Shown: positions 1 through 5,667 of the stretch, one piece after another
How positions within the stretch are numbered: position 1 is the stretch's first letter
Layout: each line of letters begins with the position of its first letter
Notes under the pieces: generated by a model
What the model was told of the DNA's origin: nothing
Databases searched by the model: none
Seen by the model: only the letters and a program-made list of their open reading frames with translations
Program-made: the position numbers and the translations under genes
Assembly: GCA_020720565.1 (NCBI GenBank)
Contig: DYOK01000069.1
Location: 1 to 12,147, forward strand
Direction: 5' to 3'
DNA from: Acetofilamentum sp.
Lineage (GTDB): Bacteria > Bacteroidota > Bacteroidia > Bacteroidales > JAFGXI01
Length of the DNA: 12,147 bases

Positions 1-20
1 AGTATAAAAAGTGATTGTTA

Positions 21-248
21 CTACTTCGAATCTGATTCTGGTTTAGCTGCCAATTTAATTCTTAAATGCCTTCGAAAGGCGAACATAATGCCCGCAATTA
101 TAGTCATTGCAACGAGTGCCCAAGTATCTTTTAAGCCATTAAAATACATGTGATAGATACTCGCAAATAACGACACAATAGCAATAACCAACCATAGGTA
201 TTCGAGAAATAGACTGGCATTTTTTGAAAATTGAGATATATTTTTCAA
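21..248 (-). CDS. Small two-helix membrane protein, function unknown
   Basis: I do not recognise a family for this 75-residue protein. Two hydrophobic stretches are visible, at about residues 14-36 and 41-58. Between them is a short polar turn (FNGLKD). The C-terminus is basic and then polar (RRHLRIK, ending KPESDSK), so both ends are probably cytoplasmic. The ATG at 248 follows a candidate Bacteroidota -7 box at 325-332, which would give a leader of about 70 nt. The next gene (glycosyltransferase) is divergent, so this one is transcribed alone or with genes beyond the left edge. An intact reading frame with membrane-protein composition and its own promoter supports a real gene, but no function can be assigned. 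Confidence 0.65.
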   Translation of the reverse strand: MKNISQFSKNASLFLEYLWLVIAIVSLFASIYHMYFNGLKDTWALVAMTIIAGIMFAFRRHLRIKLAAKPESDSK

Positions 249-324
249 GTTCGCGATTTTAAATAAAATGATGCAAAAAAAATGATTGTTAAATATTTCG
301 GGTTTATCATTACTTTTTCGGTTG

Positions 325-332
325 CAAAATTA
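325..332 (-). promoter_or_regulatory. Candidate -7 promoter box for the small membrane protein
   Basis: Read on the minus strand this is TAATTTTG, an exact match to the Bacteroidota -7 consensus TAnnTTTG. No clear TTG -33 element lies at the usual 17-23 nt spacing. The predicted transcript would start near 318. Confidence 0.45.
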
Positions 333-371
333 AAAAAATTAACTTGTTAATGATCTGTTTTGGCAGAATCT

Positions 372-400
372 TTTGGTTTAGGATTCATTGCGTATCTTTG
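372..400 (+). promoter_or_regulatory. Promoter of the glycosyltransferase gene (decides its start)
   Basis: A TTTG at 372-375 is followed after 17 nt by TATCTTTG at 393-400, matching the Bacteroidota -33/-7 pattern (TTG, then TAnnTTTG). Transcription would begin near 407. This excludes the upstream TTG codon at 388, which lies before the -7 box, and supports the GTG at 415 as the start, with a leader of under 10 nt. Confidence 0.65.
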
Positions 401-414
401 TAAAAAAAAGAAGC

Positions 415-1659
415 GTGAAAATTACACTTTTGGGCACAGCCTATCCTTATCGCGGCGGTTTAGCAAATTTTAGTGAACGTTTAATGCAAGAATTTGCCTT
501 GCAGCGTCATCAGGTTCATATCGAAACATTTACTTTACAATATCCATCTTTTTTGTTTCCAGGCGTTTCTCAATACGATAAAAGAGCTGTTCCCGAGCAC
601 GTCAGCATCACCCGAACACTGAATTCAATCAATCCGATTTCTTGGATAAAATTGGGATTAAAAATTAAAAAAGATAAGCCCGATTTGTTAATAATTGCTT
701 ATTGGCTTCCATTTATGTCGCCTGCATTTAGTACGGTAGCCTATTTAGCAGGTACCAATCGTCATACCAAAGTGGTTGCCATTATGCATAATGTCATTCC
801 ACACGAAAAAAGATTGGGCGATCATGTTTTATCAAAATTATTTACAAAATCGGTCGATGGCTTTATTGCAATGACCCAATCGGTTTTAAACGATATCAAG
901 CTTTTCGACCATAATAAGCCAAGATTACAATCGCCCCATCCTCTATTTGATAATTTTGGGGAATTACTATCGAAAAAAGAAGCCGCTAATCGGCTCGATA
1001 TATCGAGTGAATCGCAATATCTTTTGTTTTTTGGACTCATTCGAGATTACAAAGGTTTGGACTGGCTTTTAGAAGCATTACCAAGTGTATTTGAACAATT
1101 TCCTAATTTAAAACTTTTGGTAGCAGGTGAATTTTACAGTCCTTCGAAACCATACTTTGACACCATCGCACGCCTTAACCTACAAGGGAAAGTGATTTTT
1201 CATCAACGATTTATTCCCGACGATTTGGTTAATTTATACTTTAGTGTTGCCGATATTGTAGTTCTACCTTATAAAACGGCTACCCAAAGCGGGGTAACTC
1301 AAATAGCCTATCACTTCGAAAAACCAATCATTGTGACCGATGTGGGCGGATTAAAAGAAATGGTTCCGCATGGCAAAGTTGGTTTTGTAGTTCAACCCGA
1401 CCCCAATGCAATAAGCGAAGCAATTATAAAATTTTACAACAATAACTCAGAGCCTGAATTTGTTCGGGAATTAAAAATTGAAAAACAAAAATATTCCTGG
1501 GATAAAATGTGCCAAGCCATTTTAAAGGTTTATCAGCAAACAACTCAACACATCAATCTACCTGGCGGTAGACAGGCGAATAAACCCATACGCGAATCAA
1601 TCTACCTGCGGCAGATCTATCGGCCGCCTGAGGCGGAGGACAGGCAAATAAACAAATAA
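415..1659 (+). CDS. GT4-like (group 1) glycosyltransferase with repeat-encoded tail
   Basis: Probable cytoplasmic or membrane-associated sugar transferase of the GT-B fold, likely using a nucleotide-sugar donor for LPS or other surface glycan. From the GTG at 415 (414 aa) the protein opens with the N-terminal Rossmann strand and glycine loop KITLLGTAYPYRGGLA. HNVIPHE lies mid-domain. The C-terminal donor-binding domain begins at LLFFGLIRDYKGLDWLLEA. Near its end, SGVTQIAYHFEKPIIVTDVG resembles the GT4 donor-binding segment, but with Q where a glutamate (EX7E) is usual. The frame can be extended to a TTG at 388, but that codon precedes the promoter's -7 box. The last 35 residues (about 380-414) are encoded by two GC-rich palindromic repeats and are not family sequence. 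gmhA follows 69 bp downstream. Acceptor and donor cannot be told from sequence. Confidence 0.85.
   Translation: MKITLLGTAYPYRGGLANFSERLMQEFALQRHQVHIETFTLQYPSFLFPGVSQYDKRAVPEHVSITRTLNSINPISWIKLGLKIKKDKPDLLIIAYWLPFMSPAFSTVAYLAGTNRHTKVVAIMHNVIPHEKRLGDHVLSKLFTKSVDGFIAMTQSVLNDIKLFDHNKPRLQSPHPLFDNFGELLSKKEAANRLDISSESQYLLFFGLIRDYKGLDWLLEALPSVFEQFPNLKLLVAGEFYSPSKPYFDTIARLNLQGKVIFHQRFIPDDLVNLYFSVADIVVLPYKTATQSGVTQIAYHFEKPIIVTDVGGLKEMVPHGKVGFVVQPDPNAISEAIIKFYNNNSEPEFVRELKIEKQKYSWDKMCQAILKVYQQTTQHINLPGGRQANKPIRESIYLRQIYRPPEAEDRQINK
1552..1585. repeat. GC-rich palindromic repeat, short copy
   Basis: This 34-bp copy begins ATCAATCTACCTG and ends GACAGGCGAATAAAC, the same ends as the longer copy at 1596-1653. 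It contains a 5-bp stem CTACC/GGTAG (1558-1562 with 1567-1571). It lacks the central part of the long copy. Its GC content stands out from the AT-rich surroundings. Confidence 0.7.
1596..1653. repeat. GC-rich palindromic repeat, long copy
   Basis: This 58-bp copy shares both ends with 1552-1585 but carries an internal block with two perfect palindromes. These are CTGC-G-GCAG (1606-1614) and CCGCCT-G-AGGCGG (1624-1636). Outer CCTG (1605-1608) and CAGG (1641-1644) can pair across them, so a branched hairpin is possible in DNA or RNA. It resembles the dispersed GC-rich palindromes seen in many Bacteroidota genomes; I base this on general familiarity, not a search. It forms the 3' end of the glycosyltransferase reading frame. 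Confidence 0.75.
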
Positions 1660-1692
1660 ACAATTTCGGATACATAATTGCATCCATTTCTG

Positions 1693-1700
1693 TACATTTG
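1693..1700 (+). promoter_or_regulatory. Candidate -7 promoter box for gmhA
   Basis: TACATTTG matches TAnnTTTG exactly and lies 28 nt before the gmhA ATG, giving a leader of about 20 nt. The only nearby TTG (1678-1680) is 12 nt away, too close, so the -33 element is weak. gmhA may also be reached by read-through from the glycosyltransferase. Confidence 0.45.
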
Positions 1701-1728
1701 TTTAATATTCAAGCTATAGATTTTAATA

Positions 1729-2325
1729 ATGATAAACCTAATCAAACAATCGATACAAAGCTCCATCGAAGCTAAAGAACAAATACTTGAGTCGGACTTG
1801 CTGATTCAAAACATACATTCGGTTGCAGAATTGCTTGTGTCAGCATTCGAAACAGGTCATAAAGTATGGTTTTGCGGTAACGGAGGTAGTGCTGCCGATG
1901 CACAACATATTGCAGCCGAACTTTCGGGACGCTTTAATTTTGATCGCCCCCCATTAGCGGCAGAAGCCATGCATGTGAATACCTCCTATTTAACTGCTGT
2001 GGCCAACGATTATGGCTATCACGAAGTATATGCACGTTATCTTCGCGGTTTAGCTCAAAAAGGCGATGTGTTATTTGCTATTTCTACCTCCGGTAATTCT
2101 GAAAATATTCTCAAAGCGATCGAAGTAGCTCACCAGATGGGCGTTTCTGTAGTTACTTTGACAGGAATGACTGGTGGTAAAATGAAATCACAATCAGATA
2201 TTTGCTTGGGTGTGCCTTCGAATCAGACCCCTAGAATTCAGGAATCTCATATTATGATAGGGCATATTGTATGCGAATTAATTGAATTAAAAATGTTTCA
2301 CAATTACCAAATAAAAAAGCAATAG
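1729..2325 (+). CDS. gmhA: D-sedoheptulose 7-phosphate isomerase (SIS domain)
   Basis: GmhA converts sedoheptulose 7-phosphate to glycero-manno-heptose 7-phosphate, the first step toward ADP- or GDP-heptose for LPS and other surface glycans. It is cytoplasmic. The 198-aa length is normal for the family. The SIS phosphosugar-binding core reads CGNGGSAADAQHIAAELSGR at residues 49-68, then STSGNSENILKA. The zinc and catalytic residues known from GmhA structures fall where expected: His60, Glu64, Gln171 (RIQE) and His179 (IGHIVCE). The RIQESHIMIGHIVCELIE ending separates it from DiaA-like paralogues only partly, so a DiaA-type role remains a minor alternative. It follows a glycosyltransferase on the same strand, which supports a glycan role. 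No other heptose-pathway gene lies in the window. Confidence 0.92.
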   Translation: MINLIKQSIQSSIEAKEQILESDLLIQNIHSVAELLVSAFETGHKVWFCGNGGSAADAQHIAAELSGRFNFDRPPLAAEAMHVNTSYLTAVANDYGYHEVYARYLRGLAQKGDVLFAISTSGNSENILKAIEVAHQMGVSVVTLTGMTGGKMKSQSDICLGVPSNQTPRIQESHIMIGHIVCELIELKMFHNYQIKKQ

Positions 2326-2460
2326 TCCTATAATTGAAACGCTCTTCTTATAATAAAGCCTTCTGTCTTTGTTAAATTAACAAACAAGTTATCAAGCTCT
2401 TAGATTAATAATACACGACATTAAATTATTCAAAACACTAAATTTTATAAATGTAAACTT

Positions 2461-2892
2461 ATGAGAAAACAATTTCTACCCATTGCTCTAATTGCATTGA
2501 TGGGTTTCGGAGCAAATGCTCAAACTGTAAACTTGCCAATTGACAAACTGCCAAAAGGAGTTACAGATTACGTAAAAACAAATTTCCCTAATCAAAAGAT
2601 TGAGTCGGCAACGAGCGAAAAAGAAGGACTTAGTTTAGATTACAACGTTTTGTTAAACGACAAAACTAAATTGGAATTCGACAAGTTAGGAAAGTTGAAA
2701 GAAGTCGAAAGTACTTCGAAATTGCCAGATAGCGTTGTGCCCAAAAGCATTAGCGACTATGTGAAAGCCAAATATCCTAACAATTACATTAAATCGTGGG
2801 AGAAAGACGGAAAGAATCAACAAGTTGAGCTCGACAATGGGACTGATTTGGAGTTTGATGCTTTAGGCAAATTTATCAAAATAGACCAATAG
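2461..2892 (+). CDS. Secreted PepSY-like (BLIP-like fold) protein, two repeats
   Basis: Periplasmic or surface protein of the PepSY-like family common in Bacteroidota (the group once called putative beta-lactamase-inhibitor-like). Its molecular role is not established. Residues 1-20 form a signal peptide with cleavage expected after GANA, before Gln21. The mature part has two homologous units. Unit one runs from LPKGVTDYVKTNFPNQKIES to LEFDKLGKLKEVE. Unit two runs from VPKSISDYVKAKYPNNYIKS to LEFDALGKFIKID. Each has an N-terminal helix, then strands ending in the LEFDxLGK signature. The gene stands alone, 135 bp after gmhA. I see only a degenerate promoter upstream (TGTCTTTG at 2364-2371) and a strong terminator downstream at 2935-2973. 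Confidence 0.85.
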   Translation: MRKQFLPIALIALMGFGANAQTVNLPIDKLPKGVTDYVKTNFPNQKIESATSEKEGLSLDYNVLLNDKTKLEFDKLGKLKEVESTSKLPDSVVPKSISDYVKAKYPNNYIKSWEKDGKNQQVELDNGTDLEFDALGKFIKIDQ

Positions 2893-2934
2893 TTGATAAT
2901 AAATTAAACGATTTTAATTTCAATTGACTGATGC

Positions 2935-2973
2935 AAAAAAAGAGAGAACATCATTTGATGTTCTCTCTTTTTT
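2935..2973. terminator. Bidirectional intrinsic terminator
   Basis: Perfect inverted repeat: GAGAGAACATCA (2942-2953) pairs with TGATGTTCTCTC (2956-2967). It is flanked by seven A on the left and six T on the right, so it has a T-tract on either strand. It sits between the convergent PepSY-like gene and exbD and can end both transcripts. The formal loop is only 2 nt, so the innermost pairs will open. Confidence 0.9.
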
Positions 2974-2991
2974 ATACTTCTGAATCAGTAA

Positions 2992-3462
2992 CTACTTTCG
3001 AATTTGTTTCTTGGTAGAGTAATTGATTTTTAAGGCATTTACTTCACGTAAGGCTTGTTTAATTTCGGTAATGATTCCCATTTTAACTTTTGCGTCGGCT
3101 TTAATAGAAGTTGTCATTTGAGGCACTTCGGCTTCTTCTCTAGCTTCGCGTTCGCTTGTAATAAATTGTTCGATATCGCTTACTTTGGCAAATTGATCGT
3201 TCAACTGTATTCTAGGTTCAGTACCGAAAAGTGCTCTAAATTGCTTTTTTGGTTCTCCAACATAAATATAACTGACCAAGGATTTTTTCTCGAGTTTTTT
3301 AAGTTCAGTCGAGTATGGAATTTTGTTATCCACTTTTAAATCGGCAGTTCTCATGGTTGTTGTAACCATAAAAAAGAATAGAAGCATGAACACAATATCT
3401 GGCAGCGATGCTGTAGAAATTGCAGGGCTACCGCCTTTATTTTTTCTTCCAAATTTTGACAT
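2992..3462 (-). CDS. exbD: ExbD/TolR-family biopolymer transport protein (second copy)
   Basis: Inner-membrane, single-pass component of an ExbB-ExbD proton channel that energises outer-membrane transport through a TonB-type protein. The 156-aa protein has a short basic cytoplasmic tail (residues 1-18), then one membrane helix beginning SLPDIVFMLLFFFMVTTTM. Asp22 in that helix matches the essential proton-carrying aspartate of ExbD (Asp25 in E. coli). The periplasmic domain ends in VKMGIITEIKQALREVNALK, the conserved C-terminal helix-strand region of the family. A charged insert around residues 95-110 (EREAREEAE) is not typical of the E. coli protein. It starts 3 bp after the stop of the upstream exbD and is last in the operon, 18 bp before the terminator. 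Confidence 0.93.
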   Translation of the reverse strand: MSKFGRKNKGGSPAISTASLPDIVFMLLFFFMVTTTMRTADLKVDNKIPYSTELKKLEKKSLVSYIYVGEPKKQFRALFGTEPRIQLNDQFAKVSDIEQFITSEREAREEAEVPQMTTSIKADAKVKMGIITEIKQALREVNALKINYSTKKQIRK

Positions 3463-3465
3463 AAT

Positions 3466-4041
3466 CTATTTTTTACCAATATTACGAGGTTCAGCTTCTG
3501 AGATTTTTTGAGGATAATACTTTCTAACAGCATCTTGCTCATCTGAAGATAACTCGTCGAAATCTTTTTGAAACTTTTCTTTAGATAATTCTTCGCGTAA
3601 CTCGTTATATGCTCTAGCCAGCTCGTTTTGAACTGCGATATATGTTTCGTAAGTTGTACCATTGTCATTTTGCAACGAAATAACACCTTTTGAAACTTCT
3701 ACCGAACCAAAAAACTCAATGTCTTTTATTTCGAATTCTGGTAAATTTTCCAATTTGGCTTTGTTAGCAATAAATTCTTTGGCTTTTTCCTTAACTTGCG
3801 AAATGTCAATTGGCAAACCCTCGATAGCAATACGATTCATGCTATTAATCTGAACAATTAACACATTGCGTTCCTTAATTGGAGGTGTATCGTCAGGTAC
3901 ATTTTCAACTTTAGGCGGAAGCATACGAGCCAAACCAGAATCGACGTCCATAGTTGTAGCAACTAGGAAAAAGATGAGGAGCATGAAGGCAATATCGGCC
4001 ATTGCACCTGCAGGAACTTCGGGAGATTCTCTTTTTGGCAT
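3466..4041 (-). CDS. exbD: ExbD/TolR-family biopolymer transport protein (first copy, long form)
   Basis: Partner of ExbB in the same proton-driven complex. The membrane helix starts MADIAFMLLIFFLVATTMD, with Asp16 in the position of the essential ExbD aspartate. At 191 aa it is longer than E. coli ExbD (about 140 aa). The extra length lies after residue 120 in a charged, probably helical tail (ELREELSKEKFQKDFDELSS). The family's C-terminal region is recognisable around TTYETYIAVQNELARAYNEL. Little identity outside the membrane helix separates it from the second ExbD, so the two probably form a heteromer or serve different partners. It lies 6 bp downstream of the 4-TM gene and 3 bp upstream of the other exbD, clearly in one transcript. 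Confidence 0.92.
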   Translation of the reverse strand: MPKRESPEVPAGAMADIAFMLLIFFLVATTMDVDSGLARMLPPKVENVPDDTPPIKERNVLIVQINSMNRIAIEGLPIDISQVKEKAKEFIANKAKLENLPEFEIKDIEFFGSVEVSKGVISLQNDNGTTYETYIAVQNELARAYNELREELSKEKFQKDFDELSSDEQDAVRKYYPQKISEAEPRNIGKK

Positions 4042-4047
4042 ACGAGT

Positions 4048-4512
4048 TTATTTAAACGATTTAGAAATCTCGGTTATTAAAATACCTACAATAGCAATAG
4101 CACCAAGCACATAGGTCGAAATAAGTCCACCGCCAATCAGTTTAGAAACCGAAGCCGTAATACCAAATTTTTCAGAATTAAAAAATGTGGGTATTTCGCT
4201 CGAAGCAACACCATAAGAAATTCCCAAAACGAGAACCACGGCAATAAAGCCAATTAATGCACCTTTAGCCGAGGCAAAATCGGTTATGGTCATAAAAAGT
4301 GCAAACAATACGGTAATTATGATAGCAAAACCTAACAAAAAGTACGACCAATACATTAAACCATTGGTGAATGAAGGGAAGCTATATTCTTTAGCGTTTG
4401 CAAATGTTTGGGTTTCGAGTCCACTCATAAAAAATATTATAATCATTACGACTGATAAGCCCAAAAGCCCGTACATTATAAATTGTACGATTTTATTTAT
4501 TTTAGTATCCAT
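4048..4512 (-). CDS. 4-TM membrane protein of the exb operon, function unknown
   Basis: The protein has 154 residues and no domain I can name. Four hydrophobic segments are visible, at about residues 8-30, 52-75, 84-103 and 128-150. The N-terminus (MDTKINK) is basic and the tail (EISKSFK) polar, so both ends are probably cytoplasmic. A protein of this type sits between exbB and the exbD pair in many Bacteroidota; this is general knowledge and I have not aligned them. Its place inside the operon (8 bp after exbB, 6 bp before exbD) suggests an accessory subunit of the ExbB-ExbD complex. No conserved charged residue stands out within the helices. Confidence 0.85.
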   Translation of the reverse strand: MDTKINKIVQFIMYGLLGLSVVMIIIFFMSGLETQTFANAKEYSFPSFTNGLMYWSYFLLGFAIIITVLFALFMTITDFASAKGALIGFIAVVLVLGISYGVASSEIPTFFNSEKFGITASVSKLIGGGLISTYVLGAIAIVGILITEISKSFK

Positions 4513-4520
4513 AAGATAAA

Positions 4521-5339
4521 CTAAGCTTTGTATTTTGTAATAATATCAACCATCGAAATTGAAGCGTCTTCCATTTCGTTTACAATACTGTCGATTTTAG
4601 CTACAATGTAGTTGTAAAATACTTGAAGAATCATGGCCACAATCAAACCGGCAACAGTAGTAATCAAAGCCACTTTAATACCCGAAGCAACCAAAGTAGG
4701 AGAAATATCACCCGCAACTTCAATCGCGTCAAAAGCGGAAATCATACCGATTACAGTACCCAAGAAACCTAACATTGGAGCTAAAGCGATAAACAAAGCA
4801 ATCCAAGACAAACCTGTTTCTAAACGTCCCATTTGAACGCCACCATAAGCTACAATTGACTTCTCAACATTTTCGATTGAGCTTGCATCTTTAGGGTTGT
4901 AACGCTCTAAGCCTTGATAAAAGATTGAAGCAACAGGTCCTCTAGTACCTCTGCAAACTTCTTTAGCAGCTTCAACTCCGCCATCTGTAAGAGCGGTTTC
5001 AACTGTCTTTAATAATTTTTTGGTGTTTGTGCTAGCTAAATTCAAATAAATGATTCGCTCAATGGCAATAGCAAGACCCAAAATTAATGAGATAAGAACG
5101 AAGCTCATAAACATCGGACCACCTTCGATAAATTTTTGTTTTAAAGCTTGGTGGAAGCCAGGTGTTTCTGCCACAACAGGTGCGGCTGCGTCAGGTGCAG
5201 GAGTAACTGCAGGTTGAGCCGCTGGAGCAGGTTGAGCGGCAGTTTCTGTTGCTGCTGGAGTTTCTTGGGCTTTGGCTAAATTGCTAGCTCCAAATGTAAA
5301 AATCCCAATTAGGGCGATAACTGTGAAAAACTTTTTCAT
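4521..5339 (-). CDS. exbB: ExbB/TolQ/MotA-family proton channel protein
   Basis: Inner-membrane pore subunit that, with ExbD, converts the proton gradient into movement of a TonB-type partner. The 272-aa protein starts with a signal-peptide-like segment (residues 1-24, LAKA then Gln25). An Ala/Pro-rich linker follows (about 27-60), an arrangement common in Bacteroidota but absent from E. coli ExbB. Three membrane helices follow at about 75-98, 176-204 and 219-246. The signature APMLGFLGTVIGMISAF is in the second. In the third, GIKVALITTVAGLIVAM occupies the place of E. coli GIAEALLATAIGL. The channel glutamate (Glu176 in E. coli) is therefore replaced by Val223, next to Lys222. First gene of a four-gene operon with a -7 box 30 bp upstream. 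No tonB is present nearby. Confidence 0.93.
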   Translation of the reverse strand: MKKFFTVIALIGIFTFGASNLAKAQETPAATETAAQPAPAAQPAVTPAPDAAAPVVAETPGFHQALKQKFIEGGPMFMSFVLISLILGLAIAIERIIYLNLASTNTKKLLKTVETALTDGGVEAAKEVCRGTRGPVASIFYQGLERYNPKDASSIENVEKSIVAYGGVQMGRLETGLSWIALFIALAPMLGFLGTVIGMISAFDAIEVAGDISPTLVASGIKVALITTVAGLIVAMILQVFYNYIVAKIDSIVNEMEDASISMVDIITKYKA

Positions 5340-5368
5340 GACTTGTTTTAATTGTTTAACATTTTAGA

Positions 5369-5376
5369 CAAAATTA
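5369..5376 (-). promoter_or_regulatory. Promoter -7 box of the exb operon
   Basis: On the minus strand this is TAATTTTG, an exact TAnnTTTG match, predicting a start near 5362 and a leader of about 22 nt. The -33 region has no good TTG; it is occupied by the AAGCTCT palindrome at 5394-5408. Confidence 0.6.
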
Positions 5377-5393
5377 CAAATTAATTCGAAACT

Positions 5394-5408
5394 AAGCTCT
5401 AAGAGCTT
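5394..5408. promoter_or_regulatory. Perfect palindrome over the exb -33 region, possible operator
   Basis: AAGCTCT-A-AGAGCTT is a perfect 7+1+7 inverted repeat beginning 17 nt upstream of the exb -7 box, where the -33 element would lie. It could be an operator. On the plus strand it is followed by a T-rich run, but no plus-strand gene precedes it, so a terminator role is less likely. Confidence 0.3.
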
Positions 5409-5475
5409 TTTATTATTTTTAAGCTGATGAAATTAGAACGACGCTTATTCAAACGATGAATAATGAATTTTATTG

Positions 5476-5562
5476 CGGAGACTGGGGGATTCGAACCCTC
5501 GATACCCTCACAGGTATACACGCTTTCCAAGCGTGCGCCTTAAGCCACTCGGCCAAATCTCC
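5476..5562 (-). tRNA. tRNA-Ser (anticodon GGA)
   Basis: Reads UCC/UCU serine codons. On the minus strand the 87-nt gene folds as a class II tRNA. The acceptor stem is GGAGATT with AGTCTCC, and the discriminator is G73, the serine identity base. The anticodon arm is CACGC-TTGGAAA-GCGTG with GGA at positions 34-36. There is a long variable arm (ATACC with GGTAT) and a T loop TTCGAAT. CCA is not encoded (the sequence after G73 is CAA). The T stem has one A-C mismatch (A50 with C64). The gene lies about 105 bp downstream of ansA on the same strand and may have its own promoter. Confidence 0.95.
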
Positions 5563-5586
5563 TTTTTTAAAATCGTCCGCAAGGTA

Positions 5587-5594
5587 CAAAAAAA
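5587..5594 (-). promoter_or_regulatory. Weak candidate -7 box for tRNA-Ser
   Basis: On the minus strand this reads TTTTTTTG followed by TACC, one mismatch from TAnnTTTG. It would give a precursor leader of under 20 nt. There is no clear -33 element; read-through from ansA is the alternative. Confidence 0.35.
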
Positions 5595-5667
5595 ACATAA
5601 ATTGTATAAAATCGACCCTATTTTGTTGCAATAAAGATTCTAACAGAAATAAATTACAGATAGTCAA

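Noticed and set aside
2364..2371. TGTCTTTG as promoter of the PepSY-like gene
   Set aside because: One mismatch in the key TA, no suitable -33, and about 90 nt from the start codon; too weak to list.
3351..3686. 111-codon minus-strand frame overlapping the two exbD genes
   Set aside because: It overlaps both exbD genes in another frame on the same strand, and its sequence matches no family; the exbD frames carry clear motifs.
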